Origin: Anaerofilum sp. An201
GTDB lineage: Bacteria > Bacillota > Clostridia > Oscillospirales > Ruminococcaceae
Reading direction: 5' to 3'
NCBI RefSeq assembly: GCF_002160015.1
Contig: NZ_NFJT01000021.1
Coordinates: 1 to 58,476 of the forward strand
Length of the DNA: 58,476 bases
Position 1 is the stretch's first letter, and every line of letters begins with the position of its first letter. This document shows positions 49,775 to 58,412 of this stretch, one piece after another. The translations under genes were made by a program, and so were the position numbers. The notes under the pieces are model-generated. The model was not told the DNA's origin. It saw only the letters and a program-made list of their open reading frames with translations, and made no database searches.

Positions 49775-50170
49775 ACCGCCCCAGGCGGTCATATCCGGCA
49801 ACTTGAATACCTTAGCTGATCGGGAGAGCGTCAGGCCGAGTGCGCGAAGACCACCTGTGCGGAGCAGATCCGCATCAAAGGACGGCCAAATAAGGTGCAG
49901 AGCGATACCCACTCAGGCCAAGGCAGCCTTGGCAAGCTGTCCCCGCCATGACCCCGTCAGCCTACAATGATACTTCTGCTTACGCGGCTCGGAGAGATCC
50001 TCGGAGGGGTGAGAGTCCCATGATGTGCGCCAGCACAGTTCAAGTTGCCGCCCTGCCTGGGGAAGTAGTGTCGAATACAGGCGACTAAGCAGCATCAAGA
50101 AACAAAGGGCCGCTCCATACTCGGAGCCTACACTCGTTCACCTGACCTTTGGGAGCGGCCCTCTGTTTTT
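49775..50170 (+). ncRNA. Candidate structured RNA, about 400 nt, hairpin-rich
   Basis: No gene fits this stretch but perfect hairpins follow each other: ACCGCC-CCA-GGCGGT (49775-49789), TGCGGA-GCAGA-TCCGCA (49858-49874), GCCAAGG-CAG-CCTTGGC (49917-49933), a GGGGTGAGAGTCCC block (about 50007-50020), and a closing long-range stem AGGGCCGCTCC (about 50106-50116) with GGGAGCGGCCCT (about 50152-50163) followed by CTGTTTTTCTTTT. This looks like a folded RNA ended by its own terminator. The GTGAGAGTCCC word recalls group II intron cores, but no intron protein or domain V was seen. Promoter not clear. Confidence 0.5.
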
Positions 50171-50171
50171 C

Positions 50172-50320
50172 TTTTGATAGCAGAAATATGGGATCTGATC
50201 ACAGTACATCCTCTTCTTCTCAACCTCCGTTTCTCTGAGTTCTTCATCTTTCCCCCTCTACACTCCTCTTCCTTTTCTCCTCAAACTCCCTGATCGGGTC
50301 CCATATTTCTGTTATCAAAA
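50172..50320 (+). repeat. 30-bp inverted repeat with 89-nt pyrimidine-rich loop
   Basis: Arm 50172-50201 and arm 50291-50320 match at 27 of 30 positions. All three mismatches are G-U or U-G in RNA, so the stem can pair over its full length. The loop is rich in C and T (CCTCTTCTTCTCAACC). It lies between the hairpin-rich region and the 46-aa gene. Confidence 0.8.
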
Positions 50321-50347
50321 ACAAATCCACGAAAGCGAGGAAACGAG

Positions 50348-50488
50348 ATGACAAATATCGATTTGTGCGGCATTGCCCAACTGCTCCGCACGCTGATAGA
50401 GCAGAAGAAAGCCACAGAAAGAGAGGCCCGCAAAATTTTGGCCAGAATTGCCGCACAGACCGGTGCGGACATTATCCTTTCTTTCTGA
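50348..50488 (+). CDS. 46-aa protein upstream of recombinases
   Basis: ATG 50348 after GCGAGGAAACGAG starts a 46-residue, mainly helical, charged peptide (LCGIAQLLRTLIEQKKATER, then EARKILARIAAQTGADIILSF). Similar small proteins are commonly found in front of serine recombinases in clostridial elements, as far as I recall; they could be recombination directionality factors or simple regulators. It is 75 nt from the first recombinase. Confidence 0.6.
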   Translation: MTNIDLCGIAQLLRTLIEQKKATEREARKILARIAAQTGADIILSF

Positions 50489-50563
50489 AATCGCACTCTT
50501 TTCAATAGCTATTTCAAAGGTGTTGTGGTATTGTTTGTGTTGCAAAAAAGGAGGTGAACTGAC

Positions 50564-52168
50564 ATGGCGGAAAAGCTGATGACCGACGGCAGCATGGCGC
50601 TTCGGGAAAAGCAATACCGGGTCATCACCATCGAGGCAACCGAAAAGCCCCAAAACGCCAAATTGCGGGTTGCGGCATACGCCCGTGTCAGCTCCGCCTC
50701 TGATGACCAACTTAACTCCTTCGCCGCCCAGAACCGTCACTACAGCGACCTGATCTCCAGCAAGGAAAACTGGAGAATGGTAGACATATACGCAGATGAG
50801 GGTATCACTGGGACATCGGCTGAAAAGCGTGAGGACTTCCAGCGGCTCCTGGCAGATTGCCGCAGAGGGCTGATCGACAGGGTTCTGGTGAAATCCATCT
50901 CCCGCTTTGCCCGCAATACCAAGGAATGCCTGGAAACCATCAGAGAGCTGAAATCGCTCGGTGTCGGCGTCTACTTCGAGAAAGAGAACATTGATACTGC
51001 GACGATGTCCGGCGAAATGATGACTGCGCTCTTCGCATCCTTCGCCCAGGCCGAGAGCGAATCCATTTCCGGCAATATGCGATGGAGCTATCAGAAGCGA
51101 ATGCAAAGCGGAACATTCCTTCCATCATCCGTACCTTACGGTTACATCGTTCATAATCGGCAAATAGAAGTTGATGAACAAGAAGCACAAATCGTCCGCA
51201 AAATTTTCCGAGAGTATCTTGCGGGACAGAATATGGCTACAATTGCAGATTCACTTAATCTCGCAGGTATCCCTAAACGCAAAGGAAATTCAGCTATCAA
51301 ATGGCACAAAACTTCTATTCGATACATTCTAACCAACGAGCGATATATCGGAGATTCCCTGTGGCAAAAAACATATATGACGGATGCATTTCCACCAATA
51401 ATGGTACGCAACCATGGAGAAAAAGAAATGTATTATGCGGAATCCACGCATCCAGCTATTATTTCCAAGGAGGAATTCGATTCAGTACAAGTGCTTCTCC
51501 ATCGTCGCGCCAAACGAGAAATCTCCAAGAGCCATGATTCGCCATTTGATCAAAAAATATTTTGTGGGCAATGCGGAACTTCATTTCGGAAAAAAGTCAG
51601 CCACGAAAAAATGTTCTGGAGCTGTAGAAAGCATAGCCAGAATACACAAAGTTGCCCTGTAACACAGGTGCTGGATTCCGAAATTCGAAAGACATTCGTG
51701 AGATTTTATTTCAAACTAAAGCAAAACAATGAGGATATTCTCTCGCAAATGCTTTTATCCCTCCAGGCCATCCGCAACCGCCGGATGCTCTGGAGCCTGG
51801 ATGTCATTGAACTCAACAAGCAAATATCCGATCTTACCAGTCAGAATCAAATGTTGGCCACGCTGAAACAACAGGGCCTCATTGATCCTGACATTTTTAT
51901 ATCCCAGAGCAATGAGTTGACCGAGCAGCTCCGCGCTGTAAAGCTGAAAAAGGAGCGTCTTCTGGCCGTCGATGGCGACAACACCATCTCCCAAACAAGA
52001 GAGCTGATGGAAATCTTGGATGATGGCCCGGACTTCCTTGACAGCTTTGACGCAGAGCTGTTCGGTGAGCTCGTTGAAACAATCATCGTGGAAAGCAATG
52101 AGCGAATCCGCTTCCGCCTGAAAAACGGGCTGGAACTGTCCGAAACCATAGAAAGGACGGTGCGCTGA
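50564..52168 (+). CDS. Large serine recombinase 1
   Basis: A 534-aa site-specific recombinase: N-terminal resolvase domain with AYARVSSASDDQLNSF (catalytic Ser in RVS, about residue 44), VLVKSISRFARNT and GEMMTALFASFAQAESESIS; then a Recombinase domain (VRKIFREYLAGQNMATIADSLN), a zinc ribbon (CGQCGTSFRKK with a later CRKHSQNTQSCP) and a coiled C-terminus. AAGGAGGTGA precedes the start. It overlaps recombinase 2 by one nucleotide. Confidence 0.93.
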   Translation: MAEKLMTDGSMALREKQYRVITIEATEKPQNAKLRVAAYARVSSASDDQLNSFAAQNRHYSDLISSKENWRMVDIYADEGITGTSAEKREDFQRLLADCRRGLIDRVLVKSISRFARNTKECLETIRELKSLGVGVYFEKENIDTATMSGEMMTALFASFAQAESESISGNMRWSYQKRMQSGTFLPSSVPYGYIVHNRQIEVDEQEAQIVRKIFREYLAGQNMATIADSLNLAGIPKRKGNSAIKWHKTSIRYILTNERYIGDSLWQKTYMTDAFPPIMVRNHGEKEMYYAESTHPAIISKEEFDSVQVLLHRRAKREISKSHDSPFDQKIFCGQCGTSFRKKVSHEKMFWSCRKHSQNTQSCPVTQVLDSEIRKTFVRFYFKLKQNNEDILSQMLLSLQAIRNRRMLWSLDVIELNKQISDLTSQNQMLATLKQQGLIDPDIFISQSNELTEQLRAVKLKKERLLAVDGDNTISQTRELMEILDDGPDFLDSFDAELFGELVETIIVESNERIRFRLKNGLELSETIERTVR

Positions 52169-52911
52169 TGGGCAATCGGAAGCAGCCGTTTGGCTACAGA
52201 GTGGTTATGGGCGAAATTGCCCTCCATCCGCAGGAATCAAAGCTGGTAGAGTACATCTTCCAACAATACCTTGTGGGTGCTACCTACAACACCTTGGTAG
52301 AGGAGCTTCGAGAACAGTCAATTCCCTATGACGAGGGAAAGCTATGGAACAAAAACATGATTGCTCGAATTCTGGAAGACAGCCGCTATACGGGAGAGCG
52401 CGGCTATCCGCCGGTCATTGATCGAGAAGCCCTGGAGAAAGCACTGGAAAAGCGAAGCGCAAAACAGACGGCAGCTCCCAAAACGGACACGCAGAAGCTC
52501 CTCCGCCGCTTCAGCGGGCGGCCATCGACAGCGCGCATGGAGCGGCAGGTGCTGAATCTGCTCAACAGCCTGATCGTATCGCCGGAACAGCTCCGGCTTC
52601 CGGCAACAGCGCCGCCTGATCGATCCACTGAACTGAACCTGCAGCGTGAGCTTGACAGGGTGATGGAATGCCAGCCAATCGACGAGGATGCCGCAAAGGA
52701 ATTGATCCTGACCATCGCTGCGGCACAGTATAGTGCCGTCGACTCCCGCGAATACGAAACGGTTCGTCTGCGCAGAGTGTTTTCCGGGCATCAGCCCATG
52801 GCTGCGTTGGATGCAGAACTGCTTCAAAGCTCCGTATCCGCCATCCATTGTCATAACGATGGAAGCCTGAATATCCAGTTAAAAAACGGTCAAGTAATTG
52901 GGAAGGAGTGA
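52168..52911 (+). CDS. Recombinase-like protein lacking the catalytic domain
   Basis: A 247-aa protein that begins directly in the Recombinase domain (KQPFGYRVVMGEIALHPQES, YIFQQYLVGATYNTLVEELRE, IARILEDSRYTGERGYP) and ends in a helical region with the same end-type motif as recombinases 1 and 3 (HNDGSLNIQLKNG). No resolvase domain and no catalytic Ser. Start TGATG overlaps recombinase 1. It is probably a DNA-binding accessory subunit. Not a recent truncation, since the start and spacing are clean. Confidence 0.85.
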   Translation: MGNRKQPFGYRVVMGEIALHPQESKLVEYIFQQYLVGATYNTLVEELREQSIPYDEGKLWNKNMIARILEDSRYTGERGYPPVIDREALEKALEKRSAKQTAAPKTDTQKLLRRFSGRPSTARMERQVLNLLNSLIVSPEQLRLPATAPPDRSTELNLQRELDRVMECQPIDEDAAKELILTIAAAQYSAVDSREYETVRLRRVFSGHQPMAALDAELLQSSVSAIHCHNDGSLNIQLKNGQVIGKE

Positions 52912-52917
52912 AACAAT

Positions 52918-54543
52918 ATGAGAGAAAGCCCGCCCAAAGTCATCACCATACCCGCAAAGCCAGAGGTCGCAAGCCGGCAGGCGGTTCAGCGCCAGCTTCG
53001 CGTGGCCGCCTACTGCCGGGTATCCACCGATGACGAGGAACAGCTCACCAGCTATGAGGCCCAGCAGAACTACTACACCGACAAGATCATGACCAACCGG
53101 GAGTGGACCATGGCCGGGATCTTCGCAGACGAGGGCATCACAGGGACATCGGCTCGGAAGCGGCCCGAATTCCTGAAGATGATCCGGCTGTGCAAGCAGA
53201 AGAAGATCGACATCGTCCTGACCAAATCCATCTCCCGCTTCGCCAGAAATACGGTGGACTGCCTGAATTACATCCGGGCCCTGCGGGAATTGGGCATTGC
53301 GGTCATCTTCGAAAAGGAGAACATCAACACGCTGGAAGCCGACAGCGAGATCCTCATCACCATGCTTGGAGCCTTCGCTCAGGCAGAAAGCGAGAGCATC
53401 AGCGCCAATGTCCGCTGGGGCAAGCGGCAGGCCATGCGCGAGGGAAAGACAATCATACAGTATAACCGGCTGTACGCCTATGAAAAAGGCGAGGACGGCA
53501 AGCCGAAAATCATCCAGGAGCAAGCAGAAGTGGTTCGTTCGATCTATGACCAGTATTTGAGCGGAGCCAGCCTTCGGATGATCAAAGACAGGCTGGAAGC
53601 GGAGCAGATCCCCAATGTGACCGGCGGCTCCCAATGGACGATCACGGCGATTCGAAGCATCCTGACCAATGAGAAGTATTGCGGAGATGTCCTTCTCCAG
53701 AAGACCTACATCAGCGACTGCATCAGCCGCAAGGTCATCCGCAACACGGGGCAGCTCCCCATGTATCTGGTCCAGAACCATCATGAGGGCATCGTGGAGC
53801 GCAAAACCTTCGATGCGGTACAGGCAGAGATGGCGCGGCGCAGTGCCGGGAAAAGCCCTTCCAAAAAGAATGCTCCCACAGGGATGACATCCTATGCCAG
53901 CAAATACGCCTTGTCGGAGCGCCTTGTCTGCGGCGAATGCGGCACCCTGTACCGCCGCTGCACCTGGTCCAAGCAAGGCAGGAAGCGCATCGTGTGGCGC
54001 TGTGTCAGCCGGCTGGATTACGGCACCAAGTACTGCCACAACTCACCAACGCTGGACGAGGAACCGCTCCAGAAGGCAATCCTCGCCGCAATCAACTCCG
54101 TCATGAGTCAAAAGAGTACGCTGATCCGGCAAATCACCTCCGCCATGGAAATGGAGCTGGCTCCGGTTCCCGGCGAGAGCATGAGTCTTGCCGATATTGA
54201 AAGGCGGCTGGGCGAGCTGAACGATCAGACCCGTGAGCTGGTAGCAGAATCCGCCCGAGCGGAGGATGCCACCGCCTGCACCGCCCAGCTGAGAGCTGTC
54301 ATGAATGAGGCTGCCGTACTGAAAGAAAAGCGAGCCCTGATTGAAGAACAGCGTCAGAGCAACGCTCAGGCTGTACGGCGCATTGAAGATGCGGCTGCCG
54401 CGATGGCTCAGGCGTCCACCCACATCAGCGAATGGGATGAAGCTCTCATCCGGCAGCTGGTGGATACGGTCAAGGTCAACTCAGCGGAGAAAATCACGGT
54501 CTTCCTCCGCGGCGGCGTTCAGGTGGAGCAGGATATGATATAA
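52918..54543 (+). CDS. Large serine recombinase 3
   Basis: A 541-aa recombinase: AYCRVSTDDEEQLTSYEAQ (catalytic Ser in RVS), VLTKSISRFARNTVDCLNYI, ILITMLGAFAQAESESIS, Recombinase domain (IYDQYLSGASLRMIKDRLEAE), zinc ribbon CGECGTLYRRC and an Ala-rich coiled coil before the end. It starts 6 nt after gene 2 with GGAAGGAG. Together the three genes form one recombination module. Confidence 0.93.
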   Translation: MRESPPKVITIPAKPEVASRQAVQRQLRVAAYCRVSTDDEEQLTSYEAQQNYYTDKIMTNREWTMAGIFADEGITGTSARKRPEFLKMIRLCKQKKIDIVLTKSISRFARNTVDCLNYIRALRELGIAVIFEKENINTLEADSEILITMLGAFAQAESESISANVRWGKRQAMREGKTIIQYNRLYAYEKGEDGKPKIIQEQAEVVRSIYDQYLSGASLRMIKDRLEAEQIPNVTGGSQWTITAIRSILTNEKYCGDVLLQKTYISDCISRKVIRNTGQLPMYLVQNHHEGIVERKTFDAVQAEMARRSAGKSPSKKNAPTGMTSYASKYALSERLVCGECGTLYRRCTWSKQGRKRIVWRCVSRLDYGTKYCHNSPTLDEEPLQKAILAAINSVMSQKSTLIRQITSAMEMELAPVPGESMSLADIERRLGELNDQTRELVAESARAEDATACTAQLRAVMNEAAVLKEKRALIEEQRQSNAQAVRRIEDAAAAMAQASTHISEWDEALIRQLVDTVKVNSAEKITVFLRGGVQVEQDMI

Positions 54544-54566
54544 TAAGCAAAAGAAGGTGAACCGAA

Positions 54567-55312
54567 ATGATCTATGCAACCGGCGATACCCATGGCAACT
54601 TCCAGCGGTTCGCACCCGAACACTTCCCCGAGCAGGCCGGAATGACCAAGGAAGACTACATGATCATCTGCGGAGATTTTGGCGGCGTATGGGATGGGGC
54701 AAGAAGGAGGAGCGGAATCTGGACTGGCTGGAGGATCTGCCCTTTACCACGCTGTTCATCAGCGGCAACCATGAAAACTTCGACCTGCTGAGCAAATACC
54801 CGACAGAGGAATGGAACGGCGGAAAGATTCAGCGAATCCGGCCTCATGTGATCCATCTGATGCGCGGGCAGGTCTTTGACCTGCAAGGGTACTCCTTCTT
54901 CGCCATGGGCGGTGCCAGGAGCCATGACATCGAGGACGGCGTTCTGAATCCTAAAGCGCCTGATTTTGAAGAACAATACTGGACCCTTCGCAGAATGGGG
55001 GGGCGCTTCCGGGTCAACCACCAATCCTGGTGGAAGCAGGAACTTCCCAGCAAGACGGAGTATGAGGAAGCTCGGCACAGCTTGGAAAGCATTCACTATG
55101 AGATGGACTATGTGATCACACACTGCGCCCCAAACAGCATCGTGGACATATTGGGAAACGGTGGATACGTTCACGACCACCTGACCGGCTTCCTGGAGGA
55201 AGTCAAAGAACGGGCTAAGTTCCACTACTGGCTGTTCGGACATTACCACGACAACAAAATCATCGACGACCGCTTCGTCCTGCTCTGGGAGCAGATGGTA
55301 CAAGTGGTGTGA
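54567..55312 (+). pseudogene. Metallophosphoesterase with a one-base frameshift
   Basis: ATG 54567 starts a calcineurin-like phosphoesterase (GDTHGNFQRF, then IICGDFGGVWDG) which loses its frame at the G4 run 54696-54699; the next frame continues perfectly (KKEERNLDWLEDLPFTTLFI, SGNHENFDLL, VITHCAPNS, FGHYH) to 55312. One extra G would restore a 249-aa enzyme with all metal ligands. Either a real frameshift or a base-calling slip in the homopolymer. It lies 23 nt after recombinase 3. Confidence 0.82.
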
Positions 55313-55401
55313 ACAGGCCAAAGAGAAACGCAGGAGGAATCTCCTGTGCTTCTCTTTGGCCTGTTTCTAAATAAGGCAGGTTCTGCCGGAAAGGAGAAGC
55401 T

Positions 55402-56337
55402 ATGAACATCCGCAAAAACATCGATTATTCCACCATGTTTGCGGCTCTGGAGGCTGCGCTGAGCGCCGAGATGCCCCAGATGCAACTCTGCTGCGAACTG
55501 GGCCGCATCGTCTGTTCCCGGCCGGAGAAAGGCGCGGCAGTGGCTGCAGCCGAACACCTGCACAGCCGTTTCCCCGATGCTTCCGGCTTCTCCCCACGCA
55601 ACCTTCGCCGGATGCGGGAGTTCTATCGGATGTATGAGGACACCCCCGAGTTGCTGGCCCTGGCCATGGAGATCAGTTGGACCCAGAATGTAGTCATTCT
55701 GGAAGCAGACATGGAGCCGGATGAGCGGCGCTGGTATCTTCGTGCCGCTGGCCGTTTTGGCTGGTCAAAGGCAGAGCTTCAGAGAAAAATCGATTCTGAC
55801 GCCCATCTGGAAATCCAACTCGACGAATCTGAGGTTCCGTGCTATACTGAGTGCGATAGCAACGAGTTGGAGTGTACGGAGCATGATCAGGATACTTTTT
55901 CTCTGCCACGGCAATATTTGCAGAAGCCCGATGGCCGAGTTTATCATGAAGGATCTGGTGAAGAAAGCCAGTCTGGAGCAAAGCATTCAAATCGAGTCGG
56001 CAGCTACCAGCACCGAGGAGATTGGCAATCCGGTGTATCCGCCAGCCCGCCGCAAGCTGTCCGAGCATGGCATCGACTGTTCCGGCAAACGAGCCCGGCA
56101 GCTTCTGAACAGCGATTACGAGAAGTACGACCTTCTGATTGGCATGGATCGAGCCAATCTGCGGAGTATGTACCGGATCTGCGGCGGCGATTTTGCCGAC
56201 AAGATGCACCTGCTGATGGACTTTACCAACCGTCCCGGAGAGGTGGCCGATCCGTGGTACTCCGACGATTTCGACACGACCTGGCGGGATGTGGAGGAAG
56301 GCTGCCCAGGACTTCTTCAGAAAATCATCCACAATGA
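55402..56337 (+). CDS. DUF1016 N-terminal domain protein, C-terminus uncertain
   Basis: ATG 55402 after AAAGGAG starts a DUF1016_N domain (about residues 8-140: LCCELGRIVCSRPEKGAA, FSPRNLRRMREFYRMY, ISWTQNVVILEA). The usual C-terminal nuclease-like half (DUF1016_C) is absent. The frame stays open to 56337, but after about 55880 it overlaps a low-molecular-weight phosphatase in another frame and its sequence there looks unconstrained. Real end may be near 55900 in homologues, or the overlap may be true. Confidence 0.6.
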   Translation: MNIRKNIDYSTMFAALEAALSAEMPQMQLCCELGRIVCSRPEKGAAVAAAEHLHSRFPDASGFSPRNLRRMREFYRMYEDTPELLALAMEISWTQNVVILEADMEPDERRWYLRAAGRFGWSKAELQRKIDSDAHLEIQLDESEVPCYTECDSNELECTEHDQDTFSLPRQYLQKPDGRVYHEGSGEESQSGAKHSNRVGSYQHRGDWQSGVSASPPQAVRAWHRLFRQTSPAASEQRLREVRPSDWHGSSQSAEYVPDLRRRFCRQDAPADGLYQPSRRGGRSVVLRRFRHDLAGCGGRLPRTSSENHPQ

Positions 56338-56344
56338 GGTGTAA
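55883..56344 (+). CDS. Low-molecular-weight protein tyrosine phosphatase
   Basis: A 153-aa phosphatase with the P-loop LCHGNICRSPMAEF (catalytic Cys 8, Arg 14), ARKLSEHGI-type segment with QLLNSDYEKYDLLIGMD, and the general acid loop DPWYSDDFDTTW. All needed residues are present. ATG 55883 has GGAG 10 nt upstream. It lies wholly inside the open frame of the DUF1016 gene, in the +1 frame relative to it. A short phosphotyrosine or arginine target is likely. Confidence 0.88.
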   Translation: MIRILFLCHGNICRSPMAEFIMKDLVKKASLEQSIQIESAATSTEEIGNPVYPPARRKLSEHGIDCSGKRARQLLNSDYEKYDLLIGMDRANLRSMYRICGGDFADKMHLLMDFTNRPGEVADPWYSDDFDTTWRDVEEGCPGLLQKIIHNEV

Positions 56345-56411
56345 GTGCGTGGACAGGGAGTTCACAAAACATAGCAATAGTTTAATAAAATAGCTCTTAA
56401 TCTGAGGGGCG

Positions 56412-57224
56412 TTACTCTTTTTTATGAAAAAACAAAGCAAGATCATTTAAATCTTGGTCATGTTCTTTATAGTCAAGATTGAGTAGTGCATATGTGACAC
56501 CCATAATGTAAACAAACGAAGTTGTTGCAAACCACAACGGCAACGAATGGCCCTTTATTGTAGGAGATGTGTCTATCCCAGCAAAATCTGGGTCAGCACC
56601 TAATCTCAAGGTGTTTCCAATACAACTGGAATGTATAGATACACAAGCTCTTTTGTACGCAAAGTGCAATCCATGTAAAAATCGTTTTCCTCGCTCATCT
56701 GGAACAGACTCTATTGCTACCTTCACAAGTTGACCAAAGCTTGAGCTACCTGACCACCAGTAATCCCCGCCTCCCCGATGATGCGCTGTTTGTTTGAGCT
56801 GATTGAATTCATCTTTGAGCGCGGTCAGCGTTTCAGCATCTTGCGTGCAGTTTTTACTCTCATATTGTAAGGCCTTGTTGCGCTGGATACCATAGTCGAT
56901 ATAGTAATCATCTACATAGTCACTAAAATTCTTGTCATATTTGTGATTTTCGAAAAAAGCTAATATTATAACATGCTCATATATGTTTCTCGCAAGAGAC
57001 AATGCTCCATCCGGGTAGCCGAAAGCAGATAAGCGAATAATTTCCCTCATACTGACAATAGATTTTCCAGCTGTACGCAGTATAATATTCGTATAGTCGT
57101 GACCTGTTTGAATTTGTTGCTGCGTAATCGCCGCTTCGATTTCATTTTCCATGGAATCAATTATTGCTTCTAACTCGTCCAGTCTCCATTGTAAGCTACA
57201 GGGAGTTTGAATATATAACGCCAC
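56412..57224 (-). CDS. DUF5677-like protein
   Basis: A 270-aa mostly helical protein with the arrangement of the DUF5677 family (SMREIIRLSAFGYPDGALSL, ARNIYEHVIILAFF, later LHFAYKRACVSIHSSCIGNTL and a last hydrophobic helix). GTG 57224 with GGAGGTG is chosen; a GTG at 57239 in frame overlaps that site. Function unknown; the helix and His pattern (ARNIYEH, KRACVSIH) is reminiscent of HEPN-like folds. Base composition is clearly more AT-rich than the neighbours, suggesting recent gain. Confidence 0.65.
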   Translation of the reverse strand: MALYIQTPCSLQWRLDELEAIIDSMENEIEAAITQQQIQTGHDYTNIILRTAGKSIVSMREIIRLSAFGYPDGALSLARNIYEHVIILAFFENHKYDKNFSDYVDDYYIDYGIQRNKALQYESKNCTQDAETLTALKDEFNQLKQTAHHRGGGDYWWSGSSSFGQLVKVAIESVPDERGKRFLHGLHFAYKRACVSIHSSCIGNTLRLGADPDFAGIDTSPTIKGHSLPLWFATTSFVYIMGVTYALLNLDYKEHDQDLNDLALFFHKKE

Positions 57225-57324
57225 AGATACCACCTCCACATAGAATACTTGTTGTTTTCATTATAACAAACGCATTATCTTGCAACTACCCTATTGGCGA
57301 AAATAATAATGAGGAGATAATGAT

Positions 57325-58119
57325 ATGGAATTCAACCGAGAAGTTTTTGATCTTATGCCCCCAAGTAGAAAAACTTTTAACTTAGTCGGTGTTAAGATTC
57401 CCAATGATAAGGATATCTTTTTTCGAGCAAAGCAAAAAGAAACTCTGGATAGATATCAAGCCGCACGACGTTTCATGTACGAATTAGAAACCAATGATTG
57501 GGATCACTATTTTCAAAAGAGTCCCATTGATAGAGCGAATATATATTTTCAGAATGTTCTAAAGGCTCAATTGTATGAAGCGGCTCTTTTATTTTATAAT
57601 ACGGTTGTAGATCTATCTTGGACTGCCTGCTATGTGTCAGCAGAGTATTTTATATACCTTGATGGAAAACCTGTAGAAATCGAAGGAATTAGCTCAATTG
57701 AAACTGCCTATACCGCTTTGCGAAAAGCCGAAGGATTGGTTCAGCATCCAGGAGCAGACGGTTCTCCATTTACCTATTTGAAAAAAATGTGTCCACAATT
57801 TAACGCAGTCCTCGACTTTATAATTGACTTTTGGGAGCACTTTTCAAATACTCCTGTGCGTACAAATTATAACTTTTTAAAACACAAGGGTGCTCTATGC
57901 TATGAAGAAATTCAAAAGCTCGAGCCTAACAGGATTTTTTCATTACAAATAAGCGATCAAAAATGCCCGAGTGATATTAGAGATGTACAAAAATCAATCA
58001 GCCTTCTTGAGGCGATTGAAGAATTGAGACAGTTTGATAATAACCAGCTATTCCCGTACATTGAGTCGTTGTTTCAGCAGTTAGAAGCATTGGTAAAGCC
58101 ATCCCCTTTGATTTTTTAA
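57325..58119 (+). CDS. Helical protein of unknown function, possibly HEPN-like
   Basis: A 264-aa protein rich in helices and aromatic residues (RANIYFQNVLKAQLYEAALL, FYNTVVDLSWTACYVSAEYF, later FWEHFSNTPVRTNYNFLKHK). The pattern R-(x4-6)-H and long helices resembles the Cthe_2314-type HEPN family, but I am not sure. ATG 57325 follows GAGGAG. It is divergent from the DUF5677-like gene across 100 nt, and both are AT-rich, so they probably came together. Confidence 0.5.
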   Translation: MEFNREVFDLMPPSRKTFNLVGVKIPNDKDIFFRAKQKETLDRYQAARRFMYELETNDWDHYFQKSPIDRANIYFQNVLKAQLYEAALLFYNTVVDLSWTACYVSAEYFIYLDGKPVEIEGISSIETAYTALRKAEGLVQHPGADGSPFTYLKKMCPQFNAVLDFIIDFWEHFSNTPVRTNYNFLKHKGALCYEEIQKLEPNRIFSLQISDQKCPSDIRDVQKSISLLEAIEELRQFDNNQLFPYIESLFQQLEALVKPSPLIF

Positions 58120-58185
58120 ATTCTACAAATCCCTTATGAATATTAGATTAGAATGTCAGCGGCATCTATACTGTTTCGATATTCC

Positions 58186-58219
58186 AAAAATCCCGAATGC
58201 AAACGCGTTCGGGATTTTT
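58186..58219 (+). terminator. Bidirectional intrinsic terminator
   Basis: AAAAATCCCGAA (58186-58197) pairs with TTCGGGATTTTT (58208-58219). It lies 67 nt after the possible HEPN-like gene. Nothing was seen between 58120 and 58185. Confidence 0.82.
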
Positions 58220-58221
58220 CC

Positions 58222-58412
58222 TTATTCCCTCTTCACGATTCCTTTTTCCTTTCTCCACCCTGTCCTCGGGATTTTTGGAGGGAAGAAGGAAGAGGGAATC
58301 GGGAATAGGTAGAGAACGGGGTGCAGACATGAACAGTCCTCCGGGCATCTCTACCGTTGCAATATTCCAAAAAGGGGCTGTTGCAAAACGAAAGTGGAGC
58401 AACAGCCCCGTT
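58222..58412. repeat. Imperfect inverted repeats at the window end
   Basis: ATTCCCTCTTC (58224-58234) is repeated inverted as GAAGAGGGAAT (about 58289-58299) with further pairing inside. Then GGGGCTGTTGC (58374-58384) is inverted as GCAACAGCCCC (58399-58409), followed by GTTTTC. The second has the look of a terminator behind an insertion sequence. No gene was seen in 58220-58476. Confidence 0.55.

Noticed and set aside
50005-50025. GGGGTGAGAGTCCC as proof of a group II intron
   Set aside because: No domain V/VI sequence, no reverse transcriptase gene and no typical GTGCG start were found; kept only as a possible remnant.
58371-58412. GGGGCTGTTGC inverted repeat as an insertion-sequence end
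   Set aside because: Both arms lie within 40 nt and form a hairpin with a U-tract; no transposase is present, so a terminator is the simpler reading.
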